From Halomonas denitrificans (GTDB taxonomy: Bacteria; Pseudomonadota; Gammaproteobacteria; Pseudomonadales; Halomonadaceae), in assembly GCF_003056305.1 (NCBI RefSeq), contig NZ_PYVX01000007.1:1-64000 (forward strand): DNA of 64,000 nucleotides. The letters run 5' to 3'. The translations under genes and the position numbers were made by a program. The notes beneath the pieces are model-generated. The model had not been told where the DNA came from, did no database searches, and was given only the letters and a program-made list of their open reading frames with translations. Shown here piece by piece: positions 35,065 through 44,563 of this stretch (the first letter of the stretch is position 1; each line of letters starts with the position of its first letter).

Positions 35065-36192
35065 TCATTCGCTCAGGGTGACCAGGTCGTCCGGCGCCAC
35101 CGTGACGGTGACCCGGTCGCCCACCTCGGGCAGATGCCGGCCGCGGTTGTTGAGGGTCGCCTGCAGGGTGGTGTCGCCGATCTCCAGCCGATACTCGGCG
35201 TGGCTGCCGCGGTAGAGCCGCTCGGCGACCACGGCGGGCAGGTGGTTGTCGCCCGCCACCTCGCCGGGCAGCAGGTCGAGGGTCTCGGGGCGGATCAGCA
35301 GGAGATCGCCCTCCCCCGCCTCCTCGGCGGCGAGTTCGCCGAGCGCGGTGGTGAGCCGGCCGCCCTGCCGGGCGGTGACCGGGTAGAGGTTGTCGTGGCC
35401 CATGAAGCGCGCCACGAAGGCGTTGACCGGGCGCTCGTAGACCTCCCGGGGCGGCCCGACCTGCTGGATCACGCCGCCGTTGAGCACGGCGATGCGATCC
35501 GACATCACCATCGCCTCCTGCTGGTCGTGGGTGACGAAGACGAAGGTCATGCCGAGGCGCTTCTGGACGCGCAACAGCTCCACCTGCAGCTGGCTCCTGA
35601 GCCCCGCGTCGAGCGCCGAGAGCGGCTCGTCGAGCAGCAGCACGTCGGGCTCGCAGACCAGGGCGCGGGCCAGGGCGATGCGCTGGCGCTGACCGCCGGA
35701 GAGCTGGTCCACCCGCCGGTCGACGAGATCGCCGAGCTTGATGAAGTCGGCGATCTCGTCGACCTTGGCATTGCGCGCCGCGGCGGCCATGCCGCGCATC
35801 TTCAGCCCGAAGGCCAGGTTCTCGCGCACCGAGAGGTGCGGGAAGAGCGCGTAGGACTGGAAGACGGTATTGACGCTGCGCCGGTGAGGCGGCACCTCAG
35901 TGATGTCCCGGCCGCCGATCGCCAGGCGGCCGTCGTCGGCCTCCTCGAGGCCGGCAAGGATGCGCAGCAGGGTGGTCTTGCCGCAGCCCGAGGGGCCGAG
36001 CAGGGTGAAGAACTCGCCGGCCTCGATGGTCAGGTCGACGCCGTCCAGCGCCACGGTGGTGCGCCCGAAGCGCTTGTGCAGGCCCTGCATCTCGATGGCC
36101 GACGCCTGGCGCGCCGCCTCGCCCTCGGCCGTCGCCCCTGACGGGCGGGGATGGGAGGCGGCGACGGCGTCCGCCGTGATGGTCTCGTTCAT
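35065..36192 (-). CDS. potA: Polyamine ABC transporter ATP-binding protein (PotA/PotG type)
   Basis: 375 residues. Walker A GPSGCGKTT, Q-loop QSYALFPHL, signature LSGGQRQR, Walker B VLLLDEPLSALD and switch His in VTHDQQE are all present in the first 240 residues. The C-terminal 100 residues form the TOBE_2 domain of sugar/polyamine-type ATPases. Follows the PuuB-like oxidase by 30 bases and precedes potB by 10. GAGAGGG precedes the start. Confidence 0.92.
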   Translation of the reverse strand: MNETITADAVAASHPRPSGATAEGEAARQASAIEMQGLHKRFGRTTVALDGVDLTIEAGEFFTLLGPSGCGKTTLLRILAGLEEADDGRLAIGGRDITEVPPHRRSVNTVFQSYALFPHLSVRENLAFGLKMRGMAAAARNAKVDEIADFIKLGDLVDRRVDQLSGGQRQRIALARALVCEPDVLLLDEPLSALDAGLRSQLQVELLRVQKRLGMTFVFVTHDQQEAMVMSDRIAVLNGGVIQQVGPPREVYERPVNAFVARFMGHDNLYPVTARQGGRLTTALGELAAEEAGEGDLLLIRPETLDLLPGEVAGDNHLPAVVAERLYRGSHAEYRLEIGDTTLQATLNNRGRHLPEVGDRVTVTVAPDDLVTLSE

Positions 36193-36222
36193 GGGGTGCC
36201 CTCTCGGTTCTCGTTGGCCCGG

Positions 36223-37515
36223 TTACAGCCGGTCCCGCAGTTGATAGTAGTGGGTGGCCAGCACCAGCAGCGGCTTGCGCAGCAGGCGGCCACCGGGAAA
36301 GCGGCGATGGGGCATGGCCGCGAAGACGTCGAAGCGCTCGCGCTGCCCGGCGATGGCATCGGCCAGCAGCTGGCCGGCGAGCCCCGCCAGCGCCATGCCG
36401 TGGCCGGAGTAGCCCTGGGCGTAGTAGACGTTGCGGCCCAGCCGGCCGAAGTCCGGCGCCCGGTCCAGGGTGATCGCCACGTCGCCGCCCCAGCGATACT
36501 CGATGGGCACGCCCTCGAGCACCGGGAAGATACGCGCGATCTTGTCGTCCATGCGCGCCTCGAGGTTGCGTGGCTCGCGGCCGTCGTAGCTGACCTCGCC
36601 ACCGAAGATCAGGCGGCGATCGGCGGAGAGCCGGTAGTAGTCGAGCACGAAGTTGGCGTCCGACAGGGCGTCGTTCTTCGGCAGCACCTGGGCCGCCTGG
36701 GCCTCGCTGAGCGGCGCGGTGGCGATCATGTAGTTGGCGGCGCGCATGATGCGCCCGGAGAGCTCCGGCACCAGGCCCGCCTGGTAGGCGTTGGTGCCGA
36801 GCACCACGCTGTCGGCGACCACCCGCCCCTGGGCGGTGATCACCGTGGCCGGCTCGCCGCGGCGAAGCTCGACGACGGCGCTGTGCTCGTGGATGGACAC
36901 GCCGGCACGGCGCGCCGCCCGGGCCAGGCCCAGGGTGTAGTTGAGGGGATGGAGGTGGCCGCCCTCGGCATCGAAGAGCGCCGCCGGGTAGGCGTCGCTC
37001 ACCACGTGCTGCCGCAGGGCGTTGCCCTCGAGCAGGGTGAGGGCCGAGTAGTCGTAGTCGCGGGCCATGCGCTCGCCGAAGGCCTCGAGCTCGCGCACGT
37101 GACGTGGCTTCACCGCGGCGTGCAGGTAGCCCCAGGCGAGCTCGCAGGGAATGTCGTGTCGCTCGATCAGGGAGGCCGTGAGGCGCACCGCCTCGCGGCT
37201 CATCTCCCAGATCTCCCGGGCACGGGCCCGGCCCAGCGCCTTCTCGACGGTAGCGATGTCGGTGCCGAGGCCCGGCAGGATCTGGCCGCCGCTGCGCCCC
37301 GAGGCGCCGTGACCGATCTCGCCGGCCTCGAGCAGCACCACCGAGTAGCCCCGCTCGGCCAGGTGCAGGGCCGCCGAGCAGCCGGTGATGCCGCCGCCGA
37401 TCACGCAGACATCCGCGCGTTGCTCGCCCTCGAGCGGCGGGCAGTCGCCGAGTTCGACGGCGATGGAGGCGCGATACCAGGACGCCGGATGCTCCGGCCG
37501 AGGCGGGATCGTCAT
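36223..37515 (-). CDS. PuuB-like FAD amine oxidase, first gene of the polyamine transport operon
   Basis: 430 residues. FAD fold VCVIGGGITGCSAALHLAERG near residue 36, GHGASGRSGGQILPGLG, LHPLNYTLGLA, DYYRLSADRRLIFGGEVSYDG and YYAQGYSGHGMALAGLAG. Note RSGG where the other copies have RNGG. It heads the seven-gene run oxidase-potABC-binding protein-ligase-binding protein, so import, glutamylation and oxidation are encoded together. Its promoter must lie in the AT-rich 37516-37834 gap. Confidence 0.85.
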   Translation of the reverse strand: MTIPPRPEHPASWYRASIAVELGDCPPLEGEQRADVCVIGGGITGCSAALHLAERGYSVVLLEAGEIGHGASGRSGGQILPGLGTDIATVEKALGRARAREIWEMSREAVRLTASLIERHDIPCELAWGYLHAAVKPRHVRELEAFGERMARDYDYSALTLLEGNALRQHVVSDAYPAALFDAEGGHLHPLNYTLGLARAARRAGVSIHEHSAVVELRRGEPATVITAQGRVVADSVVLGTNAYQAGLVPELSGRIMRAANYMIATAPLSEAQAAQVLPKNDALSDANFVLDYYRLSADRRLIFGGEVSYDGREPRNLEARMDDKIARIFPVLEGVPIEYRWGGDVAITLDRAPDFGRLGRNVYYAQGYSGHGMALAGLAGQLLADAIAGQRERFDVFAAMPHRRFPGGRLLRKPLLVLATHYYQLRDRL

Positions 37516-37834
37516 ACGAGAACCTGTCTGTTGTGCGCGGTGCGCTGATTATTGTTGGTGGGGACGAGCAGGTGAGCTCGACCCGGCAGGCTCAGTGTGG
37601 CACCAGCACCACGATGGCTGTCAAGTATTTGGCACCTTGAAAGCGAGGATATTTAACGCAAGACCAACGGGTCGACTCGCAATAAAAATGCAAGAAGCTG
37701 TTTTTAAAGGGTATATAGGCAGGATTAGGCGCGGGAGTCGCGGAGGGAAGGCGCGAGGCAGCGCGCGCGTGACGTCAAGTAATCACCATCACTCGGACCC
37801 TATCGCCCGCGGCGAGGACCACGGGCGGCGGCGC
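37516..37834. other. AT-rich intergenic region, promoter of the polyamine operon
   Basis: 319 bases between the first gene of the polyamine operon and the moeB stop, with marked A/T runs at 37621-37730 against the GC-rich surroundings. A minus-strand TTGACA lies at 37619-37624, but the -10 position reads GCCACA, so I cannot name a firm promoter. A TTGGCACCTTG resembles half a sigma-54 element without the second half. No gene-like frame is convincing. Confidence 0.45.
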
Positions 37835-38584
37835 TCAGCGCCCGGCGCAGACCGGGCAGGCGGGATCGCGCGGCACCCCGAAGTGGCGCCACTGGCCGGT
37901 GAGGCCGTCGAAGGTGGAGAGGCCGCGATGGGGGGTGCCGGCACCGCTGACGAGCTTGATCGCCTCCAGCGCCTGGAAGCTGCCGATCAGCCCCACCAGC
38001 GGGGCGATCACGCCGTTCTCGGCGCAGCGCAGCTCCTCGTCGCCCTCCTCCCCCGGCGGGTAGAGGCAGGCGTAGCAGGGGCCGTCCGGGTCGCGCGGGT
38101 CGAAGACGGCGAGCTGGCCGGAGAAGCGGATCGCCGCCCCCGACACCAGCGGCACGCCGGCCGCCCGGCAGGCGGCGTTGATGGCGTAGCGGCTGGAAAA
38201 GCGGTCGGTGCAGTCGAGCACCACGTCCGCCTCGCCGGCCTCCCGGGCGAGGGCCTCGCCCTCCAGGTGGTCGTCGATCGCCCGGACCGTGCAGCCGGGA
38301 TTGAGCGCGAGCGCCGCCTCGCGGGCCGACTCGGCCTTGTTGCGCCCGATGTCCGCGGTGGCGTGGGCGATCTGGCGCTGCAGGTTGGAGAGCTCCACGT
38401 CGTCGGCGTCGGCCAGGGTCAGCCGGCCGAGGCCCGCGGCTGCCAGGTAGAGGGCCACCGGCGAGCCCAGCCCCCCGGCACCGATCACCAGGGCGTGACC
38501 GGCCAGCAGGCGCTCCTGGCCGTGGATGTCGACCTGTTCGAGCATGATCTGCCGGCTGTAGCGCAGCAGGGACTGATCATCCAT
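37835..38584 (-). CDS. moeB: Molybdopterin-synthase adenylyltransferase / ThiF-type E1-like enzyme
   Basis: 249 residues from ATG 38584, equal in length to E. coli MoeB; a GTG at 38596 overlaps the lrp stop and would add four residues. ATP-binding HALVIGAGGLGSPVALYLAAAG, LADADDVELSNLQRQI, LDCTDRFSSRYAIN, and the structural zinc pairs CYAC and CPVC. It adenylates the C-terminal Gly-Gly of MoaD (or ThiS). The absence of a rhodanese domain agrees with MoeB. Nearness to prmC and prfA is common in gammaproteobacteria. Confidence 0.88.
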   Translation of the reverse strand: MDDQSLLRYSRQIMLEQVDIHGQERLLAGHALVIGAGGLGSPVALYLAAAGLGRLTLADADDVELSNLQRQIAHATADIGRNKAESAREAALALNPGCTVRAIDDHLEGEALAREAGEADVVLDCTDRFSSRYAINAACRAAGVPLVSGAAIRFSGQLAVFDPRDPDGPCYACLYPPGEEGDEELRCAENGVIAPLVGLIGSFQALEAIKLVSGAGTPHRGLSTFDGLTGQWRHFGVPRDPACPVCAGR

Positions 38585-38592
38585 GGCGGGGG

Positions 38593-39093
38593 TCACTTTT
38601 CCTCGAACTCCTCGATATCGGGCACGTGGAGGCTGAAGCTCTCCTTGACCTCCTCCATCACCACGTAGCTCTTGGACTCCTTCACTCCGGGCAGGGTCAG
38701 CACCACGTCGCCGAGCAGCTGGCGGTAGGCGGACATCTCCGGAATCCGGCACTTGAGGATGTAGTCGAACTGCCCGGAGACCAGATGGCACTCCTGGATC
38801 TGCGGCAGCTTGGCCACGGCGCGGCGAAACTCGTCGAACACCGCCGGCGACTGGGTCTCCAGGCTGATCTCGACGAACACCAGCAGGTTGGCCTTGAGGG
38901 CGCGCGGGTCGAGCAGCGCCTTGTAGCCGCGGATGATGCCGGCGCGCTCGAGGCGCTTGACGCGCTCCAGGCAGGGCGTGGTGGAGAGCCCGACCTGGGA
39001 GGCCAGGTCGACGTAGGAGATGCGGGCGTTGTCCTGGAGGCAGCGCAGGATCTTGAGGTCGATGCGGTCGAGCGAGCGGGTCTTGGCTTTCAT
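38593..39093 (-). CDS. lrp: Leucine-responsive regulatory protein (Lrp/AsnC family)
   Basis: 166 residues, nearly the length of E. coli Lrp and strongly alike in pattern: DRIDLKILRCLQDNARIS, VGLSTTPCLERVKRLERAGII, LVFVEISLETQSP, QECHLVSGQFDYILK, LPGVKESKSYVVMEEVKES. N-terminal helix-turn-helix and C-terminal RAM ligand domain. This is probably the global Lrp rather than a local AsnC-type regulator. It lies between prmC and moeB and its stop overlaps a possible GTG start of moeB. Confidence 0.88.
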   Translation of the reverse strand: MKAKTRSLDRIDLKILRCLQDNARISYVDLASQVGLSTTPCLERVKRLERAGIIRGYKALLDPRALKANLLVFVEISLETQSPAVFDEFRRAVAKLPQIQECHLVSGQFDYILKCRIPEMSAYRQLLGDVVLTLPGVKESKSYVVMEEVKESFSLHVPDIEEFEEK

Positions 39094-39242
39094 TGTCGTT
39101 GGGATGCCGATCTGGAGGAGCTTTCACGCCGTCGCGACAGTACGATCACCTGTAAAACACCCCACCTCGGGGGCCTCGATGGGCGTCACGCATGCAAAGG
39201 CGACGAGTCGTGGCGTTTTTTTCTGTTAAGAGATGTACCACA

Positions 39243-40112
39243 TCACGGCCGTTCGCCTCCAGTCCCCCCATCAACTCGCCGCCCCAGGCTGACCCGCGGC
39301 TGGCCGCCCAGGTCGACGCGGCTCGCCACCTCGGCGTAGCCCGCGGCCTCGAGCACCGCGCACACCGCCTCGGCCTGCGCGAAGCCGTGCTCGAGCATCA
39401 GCCAGCCGCCGGGGCGCAGGTGGCGGCCGGCCTCATGCACCAGGTGGCGCAGGTCGGCGAGGCCGTCGTCGGCCGCCACCAGGGCGCTGCGCGGCTCGAA
39501 GCGCACGTCGCCCCGGGCCAGGTGCGGGTCGTCCGCGGCGATGTAGGGCGGGTTGGAGACGATCAGGTCGAAGCGCTCGTTGTCGGTCGCCAGGGCGGCG
39601 AACCAGTCGCTCTCGGCGAAGGCGGCGTTGGCGATGCCGAGCCGCTCGGCGTTGCGGCGCGCCAGCGCCACGGCCTCGGGGCGGATATCGACCCCGAGCA
39701 CCGACCAGCCGGGCCGCTCGCTGGCAAACGCCAGGGCGATGGCGCCGGTGCCGGTGCCCAGATCCAGCAGGCGCCCGTCGGGGCGCGTGGCGCGGGCCAG
39801 GGCCGCCTCGACCAGGCACTCGGTATCGGGCCGGGGGATCAGCGTATGCGGCGAGGTGGCAAGCGCCAGCCCCCAGAACTCCCGCTCGCCGGTCAGGTAG
39901 GCGATCGGCTGGCCCTGGGCGCGGGCCGCCACCAGCGCCTCGAAGCGCGCCCGCGCGACGGTGGGTGCCTCGCGATCGCCCCAGGTGTAGAGCCAGGTGC
40001 GATCCACCCCCAGCGCGTGGCAGAGCAGCACCTCGGCATCCAACCGCGGGCTCGGCGAGCCGGCGGCGGCGAGCCGGGCGGCGGCGCGGGCCAGCAGGTG
40101 ATCGAGGCTCAT
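39243..40112 (-). CDS. prmC: Peptide chain release factor N5-glutamine methyltransferase
   Basis: 289 residues. SAM-binding [16 protein letters not shown] near 115-130 and the amide-methyltransferase signature NPPY at 187-190 ([12 protein letters not shown]). N-terminal helical domain with [11 protein letters not shown]. Methylates Gln in the GGQ motif of release factors. Overlaps prfA by four bases (ATGA), so the two are translationally coupled. Confidence 0.92.
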   Translation of the reverse strand: MSLDHLLARAAARLAAAGSPSPRLDAEVLLCHALGVDRTWLYTWGDREAPTVARARFEALVAARAQGQPIAYLTGEREFWGLALATSPHTLIPRPDTECLVEAALARATRPDGRLLDLGTGTGAIALAFASERPGWSVLGVDIRPEAVALARRNAERLGIANAAFAESDWFAALATDNERFDLIVSNPPYIAADDPHLARGDVRFEPRSALVAADDGLADLRHLVHEAGRHLRPGGWLMLEHGFAQAEAVCAVLEAAGYAEVASRVDLGGQPRVSLGRRVDGGTGGERP

Positions 40113-41203
40113 CCGGCGTCCTGCTGCAGGGCCGCCAGCTGCTCGGCCTGGTACTCATGGATCAGCGGCTCGACCACGTCGTCGAGCTGCTCGCCGCTGA
40201 CCACCTCGTTGAGCTTGTAGAGCGTCAGGTTGATGCGGTGATCGGTGACCCGCCCCTGGGGGAAGTTGTAGGTGCGGATGCGCTCGCTGCGATCGCCGGA
40301 GCCGACCAGGGAGCGCCGCGCATCGGCCTGCTGCTGGCGCTGGCTGGCCACCGCCGACTGCTTGAGACGCGCCGCCAGCAGCGACATCGCCTTGGCGCGG
40401 TTCTTGTGCTGGCTGCGCTCCTCCTGGCACTCCACCACCACGCCGCTGGGCAGGTGGGTGATGCGGATCGCGGAGTCGGTGGTGTTGACGTGCTGGCCGC
40501 CGGCGCCGCTGGAGCGGAAAGTATCGACCCGCAGGTCGCCAGGGTCGATGTCGATGTCGCCGACCTCGTCGGCCTCGGGCATCACCGCCACGGTGCAGGC
40601 CGAGGTGTGGATGCGGCCCTGGGACTCGGTGGCCGGCACGCGCTGCACCCGGTGGGCGCCGGACTCGAACTTGAGGCGCGCGTAGACGCCCTCGCCCTTG
40701 ACCCGGGAGATGATCTCCTTGTAGCCGCCCTGCTCGCCGTGGCTGGCACTGACCACCTCGACCTTCCAGCCGTGCTGCTCGGCGTAGCGGGAGTACATGC
40801 GGAACAGGTCACCGGCGAACAGCGCCGCCTCGTCGCCGCCGGTGCCGGCGCGGATCTCGAGGAAGACGTTGCGGCGATCGTCGGGGTCCTTGGGCACCAG
40901 CAGCTGCTTGAGCCGCACCTCGAGGGCCTCGAGCCGCTCGCGCCCCTCGTCGCGCTCGAGCTCGGCCAGCTCGCGCATCTCGGCGTCGGCATCGCCCAAG
41001 AGCTGCTCGGCGGAGGCGATGTCGGCCTCCACGCCGAGATACTCGCCCCAGGCCTCGACCAGGGGTTCGAGCTCGGCGTATTCCCGCGAGTAGTCGCGAA
41101 AGCGGGTCTGGTCGCTGATCACCTCGGGCTCGGCCAGCAGGGCGGCAAGCTCCTCGAAGCGCTCGATGAAGGCATCGAGGCGCTGGCGCAGGGTGGCTTT
41201 CAT
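40109..41203 (-). CDS. prfA: Peptide chain release factor 1
   Basis: 364 residues. The stop-codon recognition tripeptide region PAT is at 190-192 and the catalytic GGQ at 235-237 ([14 protein letters not shown]). RF1 rather than RF2 is shown by PAT in place of SPF and by context next to hemA. Lies nine bases downstream of hemA. Confidence 0.95.
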   Translation of the reverse strand: MKATLRQRLDAFIERFEELAALLAEPEVISDQTRFRDYSREYAELEPLVEAWGEYLGVEADIASAEQLLGDADAEMRELAELERDEGRERLEALEVRLKQLLVPKDPDDRRNVFLEIRAGTGGDEAALFAGDLFRMYSRYAEQHGWKVEVVSASHGEQGGYKEIISRVKGEGVYARLKFESGAHRVQRVPATESQGRIHTSACTVAVMPEADEVGDIDIDPGDLRVDTFRSSGAGGQHVNTTDSAIRITHLPSGVVVECQEERSQHKNRAKAMSLLAARLKQSAVASQRQQQADARRSLVGSGDRSERIRTYNFPQGRVTDHRINLTLYKLNEVVSGEQLDDVVEPLIHEYQAEQLAALQQDAG

Positions 41204-41212
41204 CGGCGCATC

Positions 41213-42481
41213 CTATCGGGAGTGGTCGGTGGATTCATCCAGCAGCAGGGTCGAGGCGGCCTGGAGCAGGTCGTGCTGCTCCTCGGAGGCCGCGTCGCGC
41301 ATCGCCACGGTGGGGCGATGCAGCAGGCGGTTGGTGAGCTGGTGGGCCAGCCGGCGGATCACCGCCTCGGGGTCCTCGCCGCGGGCCAGGCGCGCCAGCG
41401 CCTGCCGCTCGGAGAGCTCGCGAAGGACCTGGCCGCGGGCGCGCACGTCGCGGATCAGCTCGCCGCCGCTGCGGATCCGCCGCTCGTGCTGCCAGTTGCC
41501 CACGCCGTGCTCGATCAGCGACTCGGCCTGGTCGGCCGCCACCTGGCGATGGCGGCGATTCTCCTCGATCACCTCCTGCAGGTCATCGACGGTATAGAGG
41601 AAGACGTCGGCGAGCTCCCCCACCTCGGGTTCGATGTCCCGGGGCACGGCGATGTCGACCATGAAGACGGGGCGGTGGCGGCGCTTCTTCAGCGCCCGCT
41701 CGACCATGCCCTTGCCGAGGATCGGCAGCGGCGCGGCGGTGGAGGAGATCACGATGTCGGCCTCGACCAGGGCGTCGGGGATCGCATCGAGGGTGATCGC
41801 CTGGCCGCCCAGCGGACCGGAGACCACCTCGGCCCGCTCGCGGGTGCGGTTGGCCACGGTGAGCTGGCGCACCCCGGCCTCGTGGAGGTGGCGCGCCACC
41901 AGCTCGATGGTCTCGCCGGCGCCGATCAGCAGCGCCCGGGAGCGGCTGAAGTCGCCGAAGATGCGGCTGGCCAGGTTGACCGCCGCATAGGCCACCGACA
42001 CCGGGTTGCGGCCGATGCCGGTCTCGGTGCGCACCTGCTTGGCCACGGCGAAGGTGTTCTGGAACAGGCACTCGAGCTCGCCGCCGAGGCTGCGCGCCTG
42101 GCGGGCCGACTGGTAGGCATCCTTCAACTGGCCGAGAATCTGGGGCTCGCCGAGCACCATGGAGTCGAGCCCCACGGCCACGCGCATCAGGTGGCGCGCC
42201 GCCTCGTTCTCGCGATAGTGATAGGCGCAGCGGGCGAGGTCCTCGACCTTCAGGCCGTGGAAGCGGCCCAGCCAGTCGAGGATCTCGCCCTCGCCGCCGG
42301 ATCCGGTAGCGCAGTAGAGTTCGGTGCGGTTGCAGGTGGAGAGCACCGCCGCCTCGTGCACCTCCGGCAGGGCACGCAGCTCGGCCAGCGCCGACTCCAG
42401 CTGGGTGGGCGAGAAGGCGACCTGCTCGCGCACCTCGATGCTGGCGGTCCGGTGATTGATTCCCAGGGCAAGAAGCGTCAT
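41213..42481 (-). CDS. hemA: Glutamyl-tRNA reductase
   Basis: 422 residues. Catalytic Cys50 in LSTCNRTELY at the E. coli position, substrate-binding GLDSMVLGEPQILGQ, and NADPH domain ALLIGAGETIELVARHLHEAG. First enzyme of C5-pathway haem synthesis. First gene of the hemA-prfA-prmC operon and divergent from a TPR lipoprotein gene, the usual gammaproteobacterial order. Confidence 0.95.
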   Translation of the reverse strand: MTLLALGINHRTASIEVREQVAFSPTQLESALAELRALPEVHEAAVLSTCNRTELYCATGSGGEGEILDWLGRFHGLKVEDLARCAYHYRENEAARHLMRVAVGLDSMVLGEPQILGQLKDAYQSARQARSLGGELECLFQNTFAVAKQVRTETGIGRNPVSVAYAAVNLASRIFGDFSRSRALLIGAGETIELVARHLHEAGVRQLTVANRTRERAEVVSGPLGGQAITLDAIPDALVEADIVISSTAAPLPILGKGMVERALKKRRHRPVFMVDIAVPRDIEPEVGELADVFLYTVDDLQEVIEENRRHRQVAADQAESLIEHGVGNWQHERRIRSGGELIRDVRARGQVLRELSERQALARLARGEDPEAVIRRLAHQLTNRLLHRPTVAMRDAASEEQHDLLQAASTLLLDESTDHSR

Positions 42482-42568
42482 GCGTTCGGCATCTTCGCGA
42501 GTCGTGGTTCCGGCAAGGGCGACATGGTGATATCCGGCGGCGCGGACCGCCCATCCTCGAAGCGCCGC

Positions 42569-42577
42569 ATTCTAGCA
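42569..42577 (-). promoter_or_regulatory. Extended -10 promoter of hemA
   Basis: Minus strand TGCTAGAAT, an extended -10 element, 88 bases before the hemA start. The -35 is poor, as expected for an extended -10 promoter. Confidence 0.55.
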
Positions 42578-42626
42578 CAGGCCTGCCGCCGGAGGCGCCC
42601 CGACATGCCGTGACGGGGATCACGCT

Positions 42627-42654
42627 TTGCCCGACGGGGTCGAGCCGTTATGCT
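42627..42654 (+). promoter_or_regulatory. Candidate promoter of the TPR/lolB/ispE operon
   Basis: TTGCCC at 42627-42632 and TATGCT at 42649-42654, 16 bases apart, ending 29 bases before the ATG at 42684. Confidence 0.5.
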
Positions 42655-42683
42655 GGCGGCTCGGCCTCCAGCACGAGACGCGC

Positions 42684-44480
42684 ATGCCCCGCGGACCCCA
42701 CCCCCGACTCTCTCGCCACGCGCCCCTGGCTCCCCTGGCGCTGGCCCTCCTGCTCGCCGGCTGCCAGGGGCTGCCGGGGGCCTCGTCGGCCGCCGAACCC
42801 GCGCGCGATCCGCTGGCCGGGGCGCCGCCGATCACCCGGGGCCTGGACGCCACGGGCCTCGCCGGCCTGCTCGAGGCGGAGCTGGCCGGCCAGCGCAGCG
42901 ACTATACCCGTGCCGCGCGGGGCTTCCTCGAGGCCGCCGAGCGCTACGACTCCGTCGCCCTCGCCGAGCGCGCCACCCTGGCCGCCCGCTTCAGCGAGGA
43001 TCCCGCACTGCTCGAGGAGGCGGCGCAGCGCTGGCAGGGCCTGGCGCCCGGCAGCGACGCCCCGTCGCGGCTGCTGGCGAGCCTCGCCCTGCAGCGCGGC
43101 GACTGGGCGGCCGCCCTGGGCCACCGCCTGGATGCGATCGAACAGGCCGCCGGCGACCAGGACGCGAGCCAGGCGCTGCTCGGGCTCGCGGAGGGCGCGC
43201 TGGACGCCGGAGCCGAACCGGCCCCGCTGCTCGATCGCCTGCGCACCCACCTGGCGCGCACCCCGGCCTCGGCAGCGAGCCGCGTCGACGCCGAGCTCGC
43301 CACCGCCCTGCTGGAGGCCGCCGCGGGACAGCCGGCGGCGGCCGAGGGCCGCCTGGCACGGCTCGCCCGGCAGGCCCCCGAGCGACCGGAGCTGTGGCAC
43401 CTGCGGGCCCGCCTGGCGCTGGAGGCCGAGGCCCCCGCCGCGGCGCGCGACTACGCCCGCCGCGGCCTTGCGGTGTCGCCCGGCGACCCGCGGCTGATGC
43501 TGCTGCTGGCCCGCACCGAGCTCGCGCTGGGCAGCGTCGCGGCCGCCGAGGAGGCCATCGAGGCGCTGCTCGCCGAGCACGGCGACGATCCCGCGCTGCG
43601 CCTGGGGCTGGCGCGGCTGTTCCTCGAGCACGATCACCTGGCGCCGGCGCGCCGGCTGCTGCTGCCACTGGCCGGCGACGATGACGCCCCGCCGCTGGCC
43701 TTCCTGCTGCTCGGCGCCATCGCCGAGGAGCGCGGCGAGGTCGGCAACGCCCTCCTCTATTACCGCCAGGTGCCGGAGGGCGAGCAGTTCCTGCCGGCGC
43801 GAGTGAACGCGGCCAGGATGCTCATGGAGGCCGACCGCCGGCTCGACGCCCGCACCTTCCTGCGCCTGGAGCGCCTGCGCCACGCGCCCTACGAGAGTGA
43901 GCTGGTCGCCGTGGAGGTCGAGCTGCTCGACGAGGCGGGCCTGAATGATCAGGCCGACGCCCTGCTCGACAGCGAGCTCGCGCGGCGCCCGGACGACGAG
44001 CAGCTGCGCTACCAGCGCGCCATGCGCGCCTTCGCCGAGGGCGACCTGGCGGCCATGGAGGCCGACCTGCGCCACCTCATCGAGCACGACCCGGACAACG
44101 CCACCGCCCTCAATGCCCTGGGCTACACCCTCGCCGATGCCGACATCGAGGGGCGCCTGGACGAGGCGCTCGCGCTGATCGAGCGCGCCCACGCCCTCGC
44201 GCCGGACAACCCGGCCATCCTCGACAGCCTCGGCTGGGTCCACTATCGCCGCGGCGAGCCCGCCCGCGCCCTGCCCTGGCTCCGGCGCGCCTGGGCGGCG
44301 ATGCCCGACCAGGAGATCGCCGCCCACCTGATCGAGGTGCTCTGGGCACTGGGCGAGAAGGCGGAGGCCCGCGCCCTGCTCGATGAGGCCCGGGCGCGCT
44401 TCGAGACGCGCCCGCTGATCGACGAGCTGCTGCGGCGCCGCCCCGAGCTGCTCGAGACGGGCGCGGCGAGCTCGCCCTGA
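42684..44480 (+). CDS. TPR-repeat outer-membrane lipoprotein
   Basis: 598 residues from ATG 42684; the earlier ATG at 42627 would put 19 residues ahead of the lipoprotein signal and falls before the likely transcription start. Signal with lipobox LLLAGC, Cys27. The remainder is alpha-helical and holds several TPR units, the clearest being ALNALGYTLADADIEGRLDEALALIERAHALAPDNPAILDSLGWVHY as read across residues 475-520. Such a protein stands upstream of lolB in many Pseudomonas and Halomonas genomes. Function unproven; probably envelope protein assembly. Confidence 0.82.
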   Translation: MPRGPHPRLSRHAPLAPLALALLLAGCQGLPGASSAAEPARDPLAGAPPITRGLDATGLAGLLEAELAGQRSDYTRAARGFLEAAERYDSVALAERATLAARFSEDPALLEEAAQRWQGLAPGSDAPSRLLASLALQRGDWAAALGHRLDAIEQAAGDQDASQALLGLAEGALDAGAEPAPLLDRLRTHLARTPASAASRVDAELATALLEAAAGQPAAAEGRLARLARQAPERPELWHLRARLALEAEAPAAARDYARRGLAVSPGDPRLMLLLARTELALGSVAAAEEAIEALLAEHGDDPALRLGLARLFLEHDHLAPARRLLLPLAGDDDAPPLAFLLLGAIAEERGEVGNALLYYRQVPEGEQFLPARVNAARMLMEADRRLDARTFLRLERLRHAPYESELVAVEVELLDEAGLNDQADALLDSELARRPDDEQLRYQRAMRAFAEGDLAAMEADLRHLIEHDPDNATALNALGYTLADADIEGRLDEALALIERAHALAPDNPAILDSLGWVHYRRGEPARALPWLRRAWAAMPDQEIAAHLIEVLWALGEKAEARALLDEARARFETRPLIDELLRRRPELLETGAASSP

Positions 44481-44563
44481 TGACCGCCGCGCGCCTCACG
44501 GCGCCAGCCGCCACATAACCTGACGCCACGCCCTCTCACCGAACGCACATCACGGAACGCCCC

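Noticed and set aside
37621-37660. Sigma-54 promoter suggested by TTGGCAC
   Set aside because: The second element (TTGC at the correct distance) is missing.
37685-37830. Small ORF starting at the ATG within the AT-rich gap (MQEAVFKGYIGRI)
   Set aside because: No ribosome-binding site, and it turns into low-complexity Arg/Gly sequence and runs antisense into moeB.
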